Positions 9,406 through 19,746 of a stretch of DNA of 64,000 nt are shown here, one piece after another. The translations under genes and the position numbers were made by a program. The stretch is from positions 62,001-126,000 of the forward strand of contig QEOQ01000214.1 in assembly GCA_010279815.1 (NCBI GenBank), written 5' to 3'. The stretch is from Brachionus plicatilis. Taxonomy: Eukaryota > Rotifera > Eurotatoria > Ploima > Brachionidae. Each line of letters opens with the position of its first letter. Within the stretch, counting starts at the first letter, position 1. The notes beneath the pieces are model-generated. The model worked only from the letters and a program-made list of their open reading frames with translations, did not search any database and was not told the DNA's origin.

Positions 9406-10213
9406 AGTTTTGTTGCTTTATTTTGGCTTGTTTGACAACTTTTGAATTACCTAACGCAACTGTTATATTAAGCACGGTAATTGGAACTTTTGGAAATTTT
9501 TTGACCAAAACTTTGGAACCTTGATAAAAGCTATCTTCTATAATGGAATTTACACAAAGTCTTAGGCTGACAACTCTGTGCAATTTTCTCAAATACAAAC
9601 CAGAGTTAAGTTTACCATTAACCAGAGAAAAATCTTGAAACACATCAGTTGCATTGTCGATTCCGATTTTACCACTTTTAACTTTAATGATTAGATAGCT
9701 TGCTGTTTTGATTTGCTTAGAATTTGGTAACCAGATTCGATTAAGACCTGATTTCAATTTTAAATTCCAAGACTCTATGAAATTTTCATTCATTAATTTA
9801 TGTGAAAAAAACATACAAAGCTCGCTTGAAGGACACAATTTAGAATCAAATAATTCAATTTTAACTTGACCATCTTCTAAAGCGAAAACTTCAAATCCTT
9901 TAAGTTGTGTATTGAATAGAAACTTCTGTGATAGAAGAACATACATGTTCGTGTCAGAAGGAGCTAAATCGGATACATGTGCAGGAAAAGAAAATCCAAC
10001 AAAGTTCACCAGAGAATTGGACAAGTTGTATTCACCATATTCTAAAGAGTGATTCAAAAAGATATTTGAATTGTTGGATAAACTTATGCACATAATTGAA
10101 CACTTGATTGTTAGATCGAGTAATTCTCCACAATTAAATTCCATATTATCACTGAAACTTCCATCATAAGATTTGAATATTAGAATTATAAGTGAAAAAT
10201 TTATCAATTTCAT
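9406..10213 (-). CDS. Predicted secreted repeat protein, exon 1 (start)
   Basis: First exon of a five-exon gene (10213-9406, 6001-5461, 3645-3443, 3389-3246, 3193-2574). Joined lengths sum to 2316 nt, or 771 aa, and all splice phases agree. The ATG at 10213 opens a typical signal peptide (MKLINFSLIILIF), so I take it as the true start. After CGELLDLTIKCSIMC, module 1 runs about residues 95-195: GFEVFALEDGQVKIELFDS, a C-x5-C pair (LCPSSELC), WNLKLKSGLNRIWLP and SYLIIKVKSGKIGID. The alternating hydrophobic pattern and the closing GKIGID strand suggest a beta-sandwich. Modules of this appearance remind me of the long ectodomains of lophotrochozoan polycystin/REJ-like proteins, but I cannot confirm the family. 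Role unknown. Probably secreted, as no membrane helix was found outside the signal. Confidence 0.72.
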
Positions 10214-11589
10214 TTTGTAGAAATAAATTTCAAAAAATTAACTTTACTTATATTTTCAGTTAAAGCAATTCAATACTTGGAAATGATATTTTAAAATATT
10301 AGTTAATAATCAATTTCTTTTAAAATATATATATTTTTTTAAAGAATTAAAATTTCTAACATTACAGTCTTGAGGAAGTAATTTTTTTTGATTAGAAACA
10401 ACATTGACATTCAATATCTTAAGGGAATCATGATTGAAAAAGAAATTTTATATTTGAAAATATTTATTTCAAATACTGGAAAAAAATACTTCCGTATTTT
10501 TAGACAGTGAATTTTGGTACAGGAAAAAACCAAAACAAAAATGTCAAAGCTTAATATCTGACGAACCAAAAAATTCTCTGTGAATTTTAGCAACTAAGAC
10601 ATCGTCTAAACCAAAAATAAACTGATTCTTCAAAATTCTACAATAAATCTGTAAAATTCAGAAATTATTGAATTTAATGCATTAAAATAATAAAAATAAT
10701 ACAACCGAAACCACTAAGACTTGGTGGCTTCTTTTGTACTCTTCTGTTCTCTCTCTGTTTGCTTTTATTTAACTTCAATTTATTCTTAATTATTAAATTT
10801 AAGTAAAAATATTTTTTATAATTTAAAGCAATTAAAAAGTTTGTATGCAGCTATTTTAATAATTTATTAATTTTAATAAAAAAAAACTTGAAAAAAAGTT
10901 ATGCATCAATTTTACTTGAACGATGTCTTTAAAATTTTTTGAAACAATCATCGCTAAGCTTTTTTAAAAAGAATATTACTTATTTTTTCAAAATTTCTTT
11001 AGACTTTCAAATAATCAAAAAAATATAGAATAATGACACTTAAAAAAATAATTTCCGGTTTTTCAACTCCATAAATTATTTTTTTTAAAGAATTCAATCA
11101 GATCACAATAATTCACCTCAAAATCACCTTTAAGTGAATTAAAAATTAAGATAAATAAATTGAACGACCGACTTATCAAAACTTCTTATCAAAAATTTAT
11201 TTTTGAATTATTGAAGAATTTCTTAGAACAACGAAATTATTTAAATTTTTCAAATTATAGTCTTATTTGAAAATTACATTTTTTAATTCTTTTTAAATAA
11301 AAGTAAATTAAATAAAAAAGGCCTGATCCTACCAAATTTGATTTTTATTTTAAGTAAATTAAGTTTTTTTTTTAAATTCTTAATTATAAGTTAAATTTAA
11401 TAATTTTATAATTACTTAATTGTAATTTTTTTATTTTTTTAAATCTAATTGAGTATCATAGACAAATTGCTACAAACTAAAAAACAAAATAATTATATTA
11501 AATTTATTAAAAATTATTTTGGAAATTAATAAATCAATAAGTTTGTCTAAATATTCTTTACTTAATAAATTAATCAACAAAAGTTTTGA
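10214..11589. other. Upstream flank of the secreted-protein gene, no gene seen
   Basis: A/T-rich sequence between the start codon at 10213 and the Gypsy relic. The promoter should lie just above 10213, but I cannot pick out a specific element. A 60-codon minus-strand ORF at 10411-10593 looks like chance. Confidence 0.5.
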
Positions 11590-12000
11590 TTGAAGATAGT
11601 CGTCAACAAGGTTCTAGACTTTCTTCAGGTCCTGAATGGCTTCGTGCTGAAAAACTTAAGTCGCACAATTGATTTCCATTCAGAGGCGCTTGTACCTTTT
11701 CATACCGAGTGCACTTGGATCAACATCTGGTGAAATCCTCCCTTCATGTCAGCCTTCGAGATCACTTAAGCACCATTTAGATCAATAGCTAGATCCTCGA
11801 GGGTCGGGTTACATTATCTGACACGCTGTATTGCCATTTTAGATTGTCTCATGTCATGCAGATTTCATCGGGGTTGCTTGGTTTAGGTATGACGACCATT
11901 TCGTTGACCCATGTGTAAGGTGGTAAGGCGTCTTCAATTATGTCATCATTTTGCGTTTTCTTTAGCTCGGCATGTACTTTATCGGCTGACTGCATATCAA
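11590..12000 (-). mobile_element. Ty3/Gypsy-type LTR retrotransposon RT relic
   Basis: On the minus strand, in broken frames, the sequence reads YTWVNEMVVIPKPSNPDEI, then NPTLEDLAIDLNGA and ISKADMKGGFHQMLI. Further on it reads FQHEAIQDLKK and LVDDYLQSK. These correspond to the W-V..VVV.KP, PT..D....L.GA.FSKLDL..G.HQ and DD segments of Ty3/Gypsy reverse transcriptase. Several stops and frameshifts are present and no LTR is visible nearby, so this is a fragment. It is visibly GC-richer than its flanks. Confidence 0.75.
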
Positions 12001-12084
12001 AATAAAAAGTATTAAAATACGACATTTAAAATAACAATATCAAAATAAGAAAAAAAAAAAATTAATTGAAAATAGCGTGTATTA

Positions 12085-12240
12085 TTTTTTTATTTATTTG
12101 TTTTCTTACCGAGCTAAAGCTCCTTCAAAATAAGTTTAAAAATGTAAAATAAAAATAAAATTAAAGTTAATAAAATGAGATAAAAAAATCAAAATAAAGT
12201 AAATAAGCTTAAAAATTGAAAGTTGAAAAGACATAAATTG
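12085..12240 (-). mobile_element. LINE-A 3' UTR only (copy 4)
   Basis: On the minus strand this matches the 3' UTR of LINE-A copy 5 (51545-51740) from CCAATTTATGTCTTTTCAAC through the A/T-rich stretch to the hairpin (12111-12122), with an AAATAAATAAA tail. It carries no coding sequence. It sits directly 3' of another LINE-A tail, as if it had inserted into that tail. Confidence 0.8.
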
Positions 12241-12434
12241 GAATGTATTATTTATTTATTTGTTTATTTGTACCGAGCTAATGCTCCTTCAGAGTTAAAC
12301 AAAAAAAAAAATAAATAATGTAAGGTAAAATAAAATAAAATAAAAATAAAGCAAAGAGGATTATAATAAACGAAATTAAAAAAAAGATATAAAGATATAT
12401 GTAATATATGTAATAAATTGATTTTTAATTTTTA

Positions 12435-12784
12435 TTTTAACCTGGGGTTGTGAAGTTTGTTTCAATTCGATCATTTCAATTCAGAAAAACTTGAATAACT
12501 TTTTTACTAAAAGAGGTAATTTAGTTCTATAAAATGCTTAATTATAAGCAAATTTGCTTAATTCAGTAAATTTTATGCATTTTGCACGCCATTAAAAAGT
12601 ATTCTAATCAACTGTGCAATTATATTGCAGAGTTTTTGCAGACATATATTTTCGGATTAAGCAAAGTTGCTTAAACATTAAGCATTTTACAGAACTAAAT
12701 TATTCCTTATAGTAAAAAAGTTATTCAAATTTTTCTGAATTGAAACGATCGAATTGAAATGAACTTCACAGCCCCTTTTAACCT
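12435..12784. mobile_element. MITE with long TIRs and 9-bp target duplication
   Basis: The 332-bp element (12444-12775) begins GGGGTTGTGAAG and ends CTTCACAGCCCC. The terminal inverted repeats extend about 120 bp, including CAATTCGATC and TTGAATAACTTTTTTACTA. The identical 9-mer TTTTAACCT flanks both ends (12435-12443 and 12776-12784). Long TIRs with a 9-bp duplication are the hallmark of Mutator-like elements. It has no ORF, so it is nonautonomous, and it lies inside the 3' region of LINE-A copy 3, so it inserted later. Confidence 0.9.
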
Positions 12785-12934
12785 GACTTATTTAAGTACA
12801 AACAAATAAATTAAATACGCTATGGTAAGACAAGAAATTACGCTATGGTATTTATATAATAAGGGATCTATATTTTGAAATGTTAATTTTTCAATTTTGA
12901 TAATTATTATTCATAGTGTTTTTTTCATTTTTTT

Positions 12935-12972
12935 TCGAACCAAACCGAATCAAACCGACTCAAACCGAACAA
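12935..12972. repeat. 10-bp tandem repeat CGAAYCAAAC
   Basis: Three and a half units: CGAACCAAAC, CGAATCAAAC, CGACTCAAAC, CGAAC. A short minisatellite next to LINE-A copy 3. Confidence 0.7.
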
Positions 12973-13690
12973 GAAGTTAGCATGAACAGTCCAACAGCGG
13001 TGGAGTTTTTCTATTTTTTATGGGTAAAAGCCAAATTTTTTTTTTTTTTTCTTCTTCAATTGGACTAGAAGTTAGACATGATTAAATATTTTAAAAATCA
13101 GGAATAAAAGAAGAAATTACTAGGTATCAATTACACAATGGAGTTGGATATTCGATATATCTTGATTCGAAACCTTCTCTGTATTCTTCCACCAGCCTGA
13201 CGACCAGTGGAACAGAATGACTCAATCCTGCCCAGACATATCTATCACTCAACTCAAAAAGTCGATTTGTAACTTTTAGTAGTTTAAGTTTATTGAAGGC
13301 CTCTTGGTGCATAATATTTGAGGGTGTATCATATTTCAGCTTCAAAATAGATCGAACTGCTGAATTTTGAATTACTTGTATTTTTTTTATGTTAGTTTCT
13401 GAGAATGAATTTAAACAAGGAAAAGAATAATCCAAGATTGATCCTATCAAGGATTTGTAAAGATTACCTAATGTTTTTGGTTTTAGACCCCATTTCCTAT
13501 TTGAAATATATTTTATTATATTAAGTCTTGAATTAAAGCGCTTTTTCATTTCATCCACCATTGAACCAAATGAAAGTTTTGAGTCTAACGTGATACCTAA
13601 AAATTTCACTTTTTCCTCGTTTTTTAAGTTGCTGTCATTAATTTTAAGGTTAAGATACTTTGAAATAAGGAAAAGGGTACGCCAATGATA

Positions 13691-14149
13691 CATACTATCT
13701 CCATAACTTGGACTTAAAAAATATAAAAATTTTGTCTGATGATATTGACTTGAAGAAGGCTTGATCGTGATAAATTACGAAATTTCAACATAATCAATGT
13801 AAATAAGACATCTTAAAGATACATTTTAAATACCTTTAATTATCTGAATTAATTCTGGTATATTCTTATCTGTCTTAGCGCTCAATTTAGAAAATAGAAT
13901 AAAATTATTCACAATAAATCTAAAGGATACTTATTTTTGCAATTTTTTTAAAGTTTAATCAAGTATCAAGATTAATATTGACAGAAAAACATAATTAAAT
14001 ACATTGTTTATTTTTTTTTCAATTCAAATTTGAATGATGAGTGAAAGTAAATTGTAATTGATTTATTTAAGAAAAGTAAAAATTTATTTTTAAGATGAAC
14101 GTGAAAGAAATAATCCAGGTAATGAAGACAACCAGAGTTTCCTTCCAAA
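13691..14149. other. AT-rich spacer, no gene seen
   Basis: Nothing recognisable. The 63-codon minus ORF at 14008-14199 overlaps the start of the duplicated pseudogene and is not supported. Confidence 0.5.
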
Positions 14150-14725
14150 TTATACATTGAAAATGGGCAAGTATAAAGGGACGAAGGCTGTAAAATCATG
14201 GTTTTAACTAAAACCGCTGCTTAGGATTAAAACTTAATCCCAACAGCATTACTACTACTACTATCCAGTGTTTACTACCAAATGAATGCATAAAGTTGAA
14301 CAATCTGCAAAAAAGAAAAATCTGAAGCATTTAAAGAATTAAACACAAAATTAATTCTTTGTGAAATAAAAAATGATTTGTTACCTGACCAAATTTCAGA
14401 GTTCCAAAAAAAAAACGATTTGTTACATTACCAAATTTCAGAGTTCCAAAAAAAAAACGATTTGTTACATGACCAAATTTCAGAGTTCCAAAACAATATT
14501 CTTCATTTAAGATTTCAGTTTTCACAGTCTAAGAAAAAAGTTTCAGAATTAGATGATGAAAATAAAAATCTTATAACTTATGTTGTTAATCTCAATTAAG
14601 AATGGAATTTTAAGATATTTAATTTAATTTAATTTGAGCATAATTTTTACTAAAAACTTTTTATTAAATATTTTTTTTTAGCTATAATTATTATTATATG
14701 TTTTATGTTTTTTTTCTTAAAAAGA
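14150..14725 (+). pseudogene. Coiled-coil protein pseudogene, copy 1
   Basis: Homologous to 15774-16457. The 5' part starts near ATGGGCAAGTATAAAGGGAC (about 14161) and hits a stop after KAVKSWF. The open part at 14375-14599 encodes a leucine-rich coiled coil with three tandem 14-aa units of NDLLxxQISEFQKK type, encoded by 42-bp repeats at 14375-14416, 14417-14458 and 14459 onward. It then reads FSQSKKKVSELDDENKNLIT, with a stop at 14597-14599. Compared with copy 2, about 190 bp that include an intron and a transmembrane exon are missing. No intact start-to-stop frame exists. The function of the parent gene is unknown. Confidence 0.6.
14375..14490 (+). repeat. 42-bp tandem repeat x3 within coding sequence
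   Basis: Unit GATTTGTTACMTKACCAAAT plus TTCAGAGTTCC and an A-run, encoding a 14-residue coiled-coil unit. Copy 2 of the pseudogene has only one unit, so the expansion happened after duplication or was lost in the other copy. The A-run is a plausible slippage site. Confidence 0.85.
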
Positions 14726-14869
14726 AAGAAAAGATCAGAAAAATAGAAATATTTATTTTTATTTCAATCAGTTAATTTTTGTTTTTATTTTCAATTGTTA
14801 TTGTTTCAATTTGTTGCCGATAAATAAAAAATGAATACATTTCGAATTTCAGAAGTATGGACTTCAGTT

Positions 14870-15715
14870 AGTATGTAACTTTATGCTGATGTTACTTAAC
14901 TTTGAGATCCGTGAAGCGAATTGATTATACGACAATACTTCAACAGGACCTTGACAGATTGATTGAATTGTCAAACCAGTCGGAAATGAATTTTATCGAG
15001 AAGAAATGCGTAGTGATGTATCTTGGTTTTGATAACTCAATAAATAGCTATTCAATGAATGGCCATTTTCTTTCCAAGACAACAAAAGAACGAGATCTTG
15101 GAATCATCATTAGTAATGATCTTAAATCCAGCGAGCATTGTAAAAAGTCAGCTTCTAGAGCATTGATGTCAGCTTATAGAATTAAGAACACATTTAAATA
15201 TTTTAACATTCAACTCGTTAATTTACATATTACAAATCGCTCGTTCGACCTCATCTCGAATTTGCCGTTGCTGCTTTGAGTCCTTATCGACGATCGGACA
15301 TTGAACTTGAGAGGGTACAGAGAAAATTCTCGAAACTTGCTCCGGAGCTTAAGTCTTAGCCATTTATTGAAAGAAGAGCTGTTCTTGGTTGTACAACGCT
15401 TGAGGAGAGGCGGAGGCGAGGTGATTTAATTCAGTTACAAATAATAATGGATATGATAAGGCTGAATTGATTTACGGAAATCAGTTTCTTGCTTCAAACA
15501 AATTAAACAGTCCGGCTGGTGGCACAAGAAGGGGTCAATTCTCAATTGAAGGACAGCTTGTTCGAAACTGAATGGTCAGATTTAATTTCTTAGAGCTGGA
15601 AATTGGCATGCACTGGATGTGAAAACTCGTAGATTAAAAAATACCAATTTTTTCAAAAAAAGAATAGATAAGTTACTCTGTTTCATTTAAACAATATTTA
15701 CGTGTACTGCAAATT
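14870..15715 (+). mobile_element. CR1/L2-like LINE fragment between the pseudogene copies
   Basis: RT C-terminal half in several frames. LYADVT is a decayed FADDT motif. It is followed by LQQDLDRLIELSNQSEMNF, KCVVMYLGFDN, ERDLGIIISNDLKSSEHC, then after a frameshift VRPHLEFAVAALSPYRRSDI, ELERVQRKFSKLAPELKS and TLEERRRRGDLIQLQ. The order ERDLGV..LK, VRPHLEYA, LERVQRRATK, RRxRGDLI is diagnostic of CR1/L2-group LINEs. It ends near FFKKRIDKLLCFI. Stops and frameshifts show that it is dead. Confidence 0.85.
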
Positions 15716-15773
15716 TTTCATAATGAGTACTTTACAAAATAATTAAAAACAATAAAATTCTAAAAATTTTGAA

Positions 15774-16457
15774 AATATACATTGTAAATGAGCAAGTTAA
15801 AAGGGACGAAGGCTGTAAAACCAGGGTTTTAACTAAAACCGATGCTAAGGATTAAATTTAATCGCAACAGCATTACTACTACAACTCCTACAAACCAGTG
15901 TTTCCTACCAAATGAATTTACTCCAAATTGTAAATAGAAATTCTTTTTCTATTTGGATTTAATTTAATTGAATTTTTTTTTATATATTTTAATTAATTAA
16001 TCTATTTAATAAATTAGGGTGTGGTGCATCAACCATTTGGATCGGAATATCTGCAATTATTTTATTTAGTTCGATAATTGGCGGTTCACTTCTGTTTAAA
16101 AATAATATAAAGTTGAACAATCTGCAAAAAGGAAAAATCTGAAGCATTTAAAGAATTAAACACGAAATTAATTCTTTGTGAAATGAAAAACGATTTGTTA
16201 CATGACCAAATTTCAGAGTTCCAAAACAGTATTCTTCATTTAATATTTCAGTTTTCACAGTCTCAGAAAAAAGTTTCAGAATTAGATGATGAAAACAAAA
16301 ATCTTTTAACTTATATTGTTAATCAGAATTAAGAATGGAATTTTAAGATATTTAATTTTATTTAATTTGAGCATAATTTTTACTAAAAACTTTTTATTAA
16401 ATATTTTTTTTTAGCTATAATTATTATTATATGTTTTATGTTTTTTTTCTTAATAGC
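15774..16457 (+). pseudogene. Membrane/coiled-coil protein pseudogene, copy 2
   Basis: Homologue of 14150-14725 that keeps the segment missing there. A first exon-like part (ATG near 15791, MSKLKGTKAVKPGF then stop; LPNEFTPN further on) ends at a possible donor AATT|GTAAAT (near 15931). After about 85 bp an acceptor AATTAG precedes CGASTIWIGISAIILFSS and IIGGSLLF, a clear transmembrane helix. A coiled coil follows: KNNIKLNNLQK, frameshift, EAFKELNTKLILCEMKNDLL and QKKVSELDDENKNLLTY, stop near 16332. It looks like a small single-pass protein with a cytoplasmic coiled coil. The early stop is shared with copy 1, so either the parent was already broken or the true start lies elsewhere. Confidence 0.55.
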
Positions 16458-17098
16458 AAAGTCAAATCTTGTTTTTATAGAGATCTATTGAAAAAAAATG
16501 ATGATATATCAGAATAAAGAAAAAAAAATATAGGACGCAAAAAATATAGAATTATATAAAATGTAAAAAAAGTAAATGTCGAAAAAAAATAGAAAATAAA
16601 AAAACCTTTACTTGAAAGGAATATACATGCAAAGAATTTCTTTTCGATGAATTGCTTTTTTAATGAAATTTAAAATGAATGCTACTACTCCGATCGCTAA
16701 ATGACTCCGGTCTATTAAAAGTTTTGATCCATTAATAAAGATTTATAGTGAGCATTTTTTAAGGTGAAAATTTTTTTGATTCGATACATTTTTTTTTTTT
16801 AAGTTTAATAAAATTTAGTGTTGGAAATCGAAAATTGTACTTGATTTAATATTTGAATATTTTTTAATTAAAATTTACTAATATTTATAGACTAAATTTA
16901 AAATTTAAGTTAAATGAATATTTATTCGAATAAAAAATACAATTTGAATTTGAATTTGAACAAAAAATTATTCTAATTTAGAAATTTAAATAAAAAAAAA
17001 ATAAAAATATTAATTCGAATTTGATGAAAATAATTGGTCAAAATTATAAATAAACTAAATTTAAATTTTGAATTCGATTGTTTATTTGGTTAAATACA
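16458..17098. other. AT-rich spacer, no gene seen
   Basis: Long A and T runs and GAATTTGAATTTGAA-like imperfect repeats (16940-17050). No supported feature. Confidence 0.5.
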
Positions 17099-17871
17099 TC
17101 ATGATAGATTTTGGTAATGCATCAAAACTTTTTTTACGTTCTGAGGGCTAATTTTATTGCGATGATCCCAAATACTATAACCAGCAGCTGATAAAAGCTG
17201 TTCAGATGGTACTGAGGTCGCTGGTATACAAAAAATTTTTAAAAATACATTAAAGAAAATTGGATAATTTTCTTTGCTTGCTTTTCAAAAATCAATAGGG
17301 TCTGTTTTTTTAATTTAGAAAATTTACTAAACAATTTGGTTCTAACATCTAAATAGGATGCTGTCTTTTTGATAAGGATCAATAACTAAATTTTCGTGTT
17401 TTTTATTTGCTTTTCTATCAGTCAAAGCACGTTTATGGGCTCAACTTGTTCATTAAATCGTTCGAGCATTAAAAATGTTGTGTTCCAACGAGTTTGGACG
17501 TCTTGAATCATTTTATGTTGTTTAACCTTGTACTCAATTTATTTTCTTCCAAAATCTCACTCATAATTGTGGATTGATGAAATAATCCAGCAATCTTACG
17601 GCATTTCTCAACCAATACCTTGTAATTTGCCATAACACTAACTTCAAATTCGTTTAAATTCACGGTAGTTTCATCAGTATCAATTCTCTTCAAAATTCAA
17701 TACTTTAATAGTTTCAGAATCAGTTAATAGAGATTTAGATAAATTTTTTAATTTTTTTATGATCAAATTAAGGACATGCGTTATACAAACTAATTGGTGT
17801 ATTTTTCGAAATCTGGATTGATGTTTTTTCAATTGATCTTGAATGTTTATAGTAATATTCAATTTTTTTTT

Positions 17872-18895
17872 CGGTCCCCGACTTTCCGATTTTATAAAAA
17901 AATCAATTTTTTGTTCGGTCCCCGACCTACCTACGAGACGGGGTCTGGGGCAGAGCCATGATTAAGGGTTTAGGTTAGGGATTTAGTAGTGGGTAAGCAT
18001 ATAACAAAATGTTTTTAGTTAAAATTTTTAATATTTTTAATTTTTCAAAAAACCAAAAACTATATCAAAGAAAGCTAACCATAAAATTAGCCATATATTT
18101 TTTCGAGACGAGTCTATTGCCTCGTCTCGAAAATAAAAAGGGCTAATTTTAGGGTTAGATTTATTTTGATCAATCCGTATCCTACGAGACGGGGTCCGGG
18201 GCGGAGCCCTTTTTTATGGTTAAGGTAAGGAGTTTAGTAGTAGGTAAGCATTAACATTTTTTTTAACATTAACAAAACAGACGCAAATGGTAACGATTTG
18301 AAGTCACTTAAATAAAAAAGTTAGAGAAGAAAATTTGGATCAACTTTAAAAACAAAAACCATAAAGCATCAACCTTTCTGACAAGATCTTTGTTTAAAAC
18401 TTCTTTTGAGAGAACATTAGCGAAACAATCGGTCAATTGTTGTTCGAATTTCCTATCGGCCATATTTTTAAATTTAGAAAATATTTGAAAATTTTAAATT
18501 CTTTAGAACTTTGAAAATAAAAAATTTCTTTGTTTAGAGTTGTAAGTGAGTGATTAAATAAAGTAAGCAAGTTTTGATTAGCAGTAAAAATATTTTAAAA
18601 AAAAAAACGAAACAAAATTAACATTTTTAATGTGAAATTAAAATACAAAAAAACTTTTCTTTGGATAAAATCGGAAAGTCGTTGTCACACTTAGAAAATA
18701 TCAAAATCGAAAGTCGGGGTCGAACTAATAGTAAATCTAAAATCGGAAAGCCGGAAAGTCGGGGTCGAACTAATAGTTACTCAAATCTAAAATATAAAAA
18801 CGGAAAGTCGGGGTCGAACTAATAGTAAATCAAATCTAAAATCGGAAAGTCGGGGTCGAATCAGGAGTGAGACTAAAATCTTTAAATCAGAAAAT
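17872..18895. mobile_element. Foldback element with iterated ends inside the hAT gene
   Basis: The left end is CGGTCCCCGACTTTCCGATT (17872 on), with a second CGGTCCCCGAC near 17915. The right end holds five inverse copies of AATCGGAAAGTCGGGGTCGA (18668-18860), several joined as tandem units with CTAATAGTAAATC spacers. Inside are a direct pair of about 65 bp (TACGAGACGGGGTCTGGGGC at 17937 and TACGAGACGGGGTCCGGGGC near 18182, both running to TAAGCAT) and a hairpin at 18099-18133 (CGAGACGAG / CTCGTCTCG). There is no transposase. Iterated inverted ends resemble Foldback-type elements. It separates two halves of one hAT transposase, so it inserted later. Confidence 0.75.
18082..18151. repeat. Central hairpin of the foldback element
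   Basis: Arms TTTTCGAGACGAG and CTCGTCTCGAAAA around the 8-nt loop TCTATTGC. Outer arms TAAAATTAGCC (18082-18092) and GGCTAATTTTA (18141-18151) extend the pairing. Confidence 0.8.
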
Positions 18896-19168
18896 CGAAA
18901 ATTAAGGAGGTGTTGGACATAGATCCATTATTTTGCCTAATATGTTCCATTCTTCTAAAATATTGTATAAAACACTCGATATATTTTCACATGTATGATT
19001 CCCAAGCAAATGACATATAGTCAATGTACGATTGCATAATTCCAGTGATCTATTAAAGAAATGACACGTAACACCTAAGTATGGATACTTTTTTATTGAT
19101 GTCCAACAATCAAGAGTGATGGCTTCTGCTTGGACTACTAACAGCTCTTCACGAATTAGCCGAACCAT

Positions 19169-19746
19169 ATATTGGTATTGTTATCTTTTTTTCCTACATA
19201 CTATTTCCTTTTTTCCCTGAAAGTGTGGTAACGGGGGTTTCCTGAAAAGATCGTGACTGATTACTTTTAATTTGAGTACTGGTTTCACTCACTAAAGATA
19301 TATTGATTTATAATGAGTTTTTGGTAATTAAAATATAATTACTTGTATAGTATTTGAGAGAATATTATCTAACAATAATCGTATAGAAGAAATATAAATT
19401 TGCAGTTAAACGAATCACTATTTGAATTTTTCTTTTTTTATTGAGTAATAATTTTAAATTGGAACAAACTTTAAAAAAGTATATATTTTTTTTTTTTTTA
19501 ATTTCAAAATTAAATTTTCAAAAAATCGAATTTCTGTTTTAATTGTGACAAAATATTTGAAAATTTATTCAAATATTAAATTATTTGAATTTGATATTTA
19601 GCTATTAAATAAATTTAAACAGGAAATCAGATGATATTTTTAAAATTGAATATGAAGTAAAAATTTTTTGGTATTTAATTTTTGTTGATATCATTTTTAT
19701 TTAAATTTTTAAATTTTGTTCATAAACATGTTCAATTTCAAAACTG
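19169..19746. other. AT-rich spacer, no gene seen
   Basis: Some of this may be the 5' end of the hAT element, including a GC-richer patch near 19215-19250 (GTGGTAACGGGGGTTTCC). Nothing else. Confidence 0.45.

Larger units (their letters stand above)
12241..13690 (-). mobile_element. LINE-A copy 3, body and tail, split by a MITE
   Basis: On the minus strand a 170-codon open segment (13680-13127) encodes the RT C-terminal region: LNLKINDSNLKNEEKVKFLG, MKKRFNSRLNIIKYISNRKW, LDYSFPCLNSFSETNIKK and PLVVRLVEEYREGFESRYI, ending at PTPLCN. This is the best-preserved copy of that region in the window. The 3' UTR contains extra DNA, including the 332-bp MITE at 12444-12775 and a run of CGAAYCAAAC 10-mers near 12936-12970. 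The hairpin (12275-12286) and tail follow. The 5' part is missing. It is inactive. Confidence 0.82.
17099..19168 (-). mobile_element. hAT-family transposase relic, interrupted by another element
   Basis: Read on the minus strand. 19168-18902 encodes ITLDCWTSIKKYPYLGVTCH, FFNRSLELCNRTL and LEEWNILGKI, the N-terminal catalytic part of hAT transposases (DxWTS, YxGVTxHF). The reading then stops at an unrelated 1-kb insert. 17862-17480 continues with HQLVCITHVLNLIIKKLKN, then VQTRWNTTFLMLERFNEQVE, the TRWNSTYLML motif before the insertion domain. 17280-17099 gives YLDVRTKLFSKFSK and SVPSEQLLSAAGYSIWDHRN, the C-terminal dimerisation (hATC) signature, and ends LMHYQNLS stop. Frameshifts and stops occur throughout, so the copy is inactive. 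Ends and target duplication were not resolved. Confidence 0.85.

Noticed and set aside
14331..14525. Minus-strand ORF with a repeated FFFGTLKFGxVTNRF unit
   Set aside because: Antisense reading of the 42-bp repeats whose plus-strand translation is a proper coiled coil with homology to copy 2.
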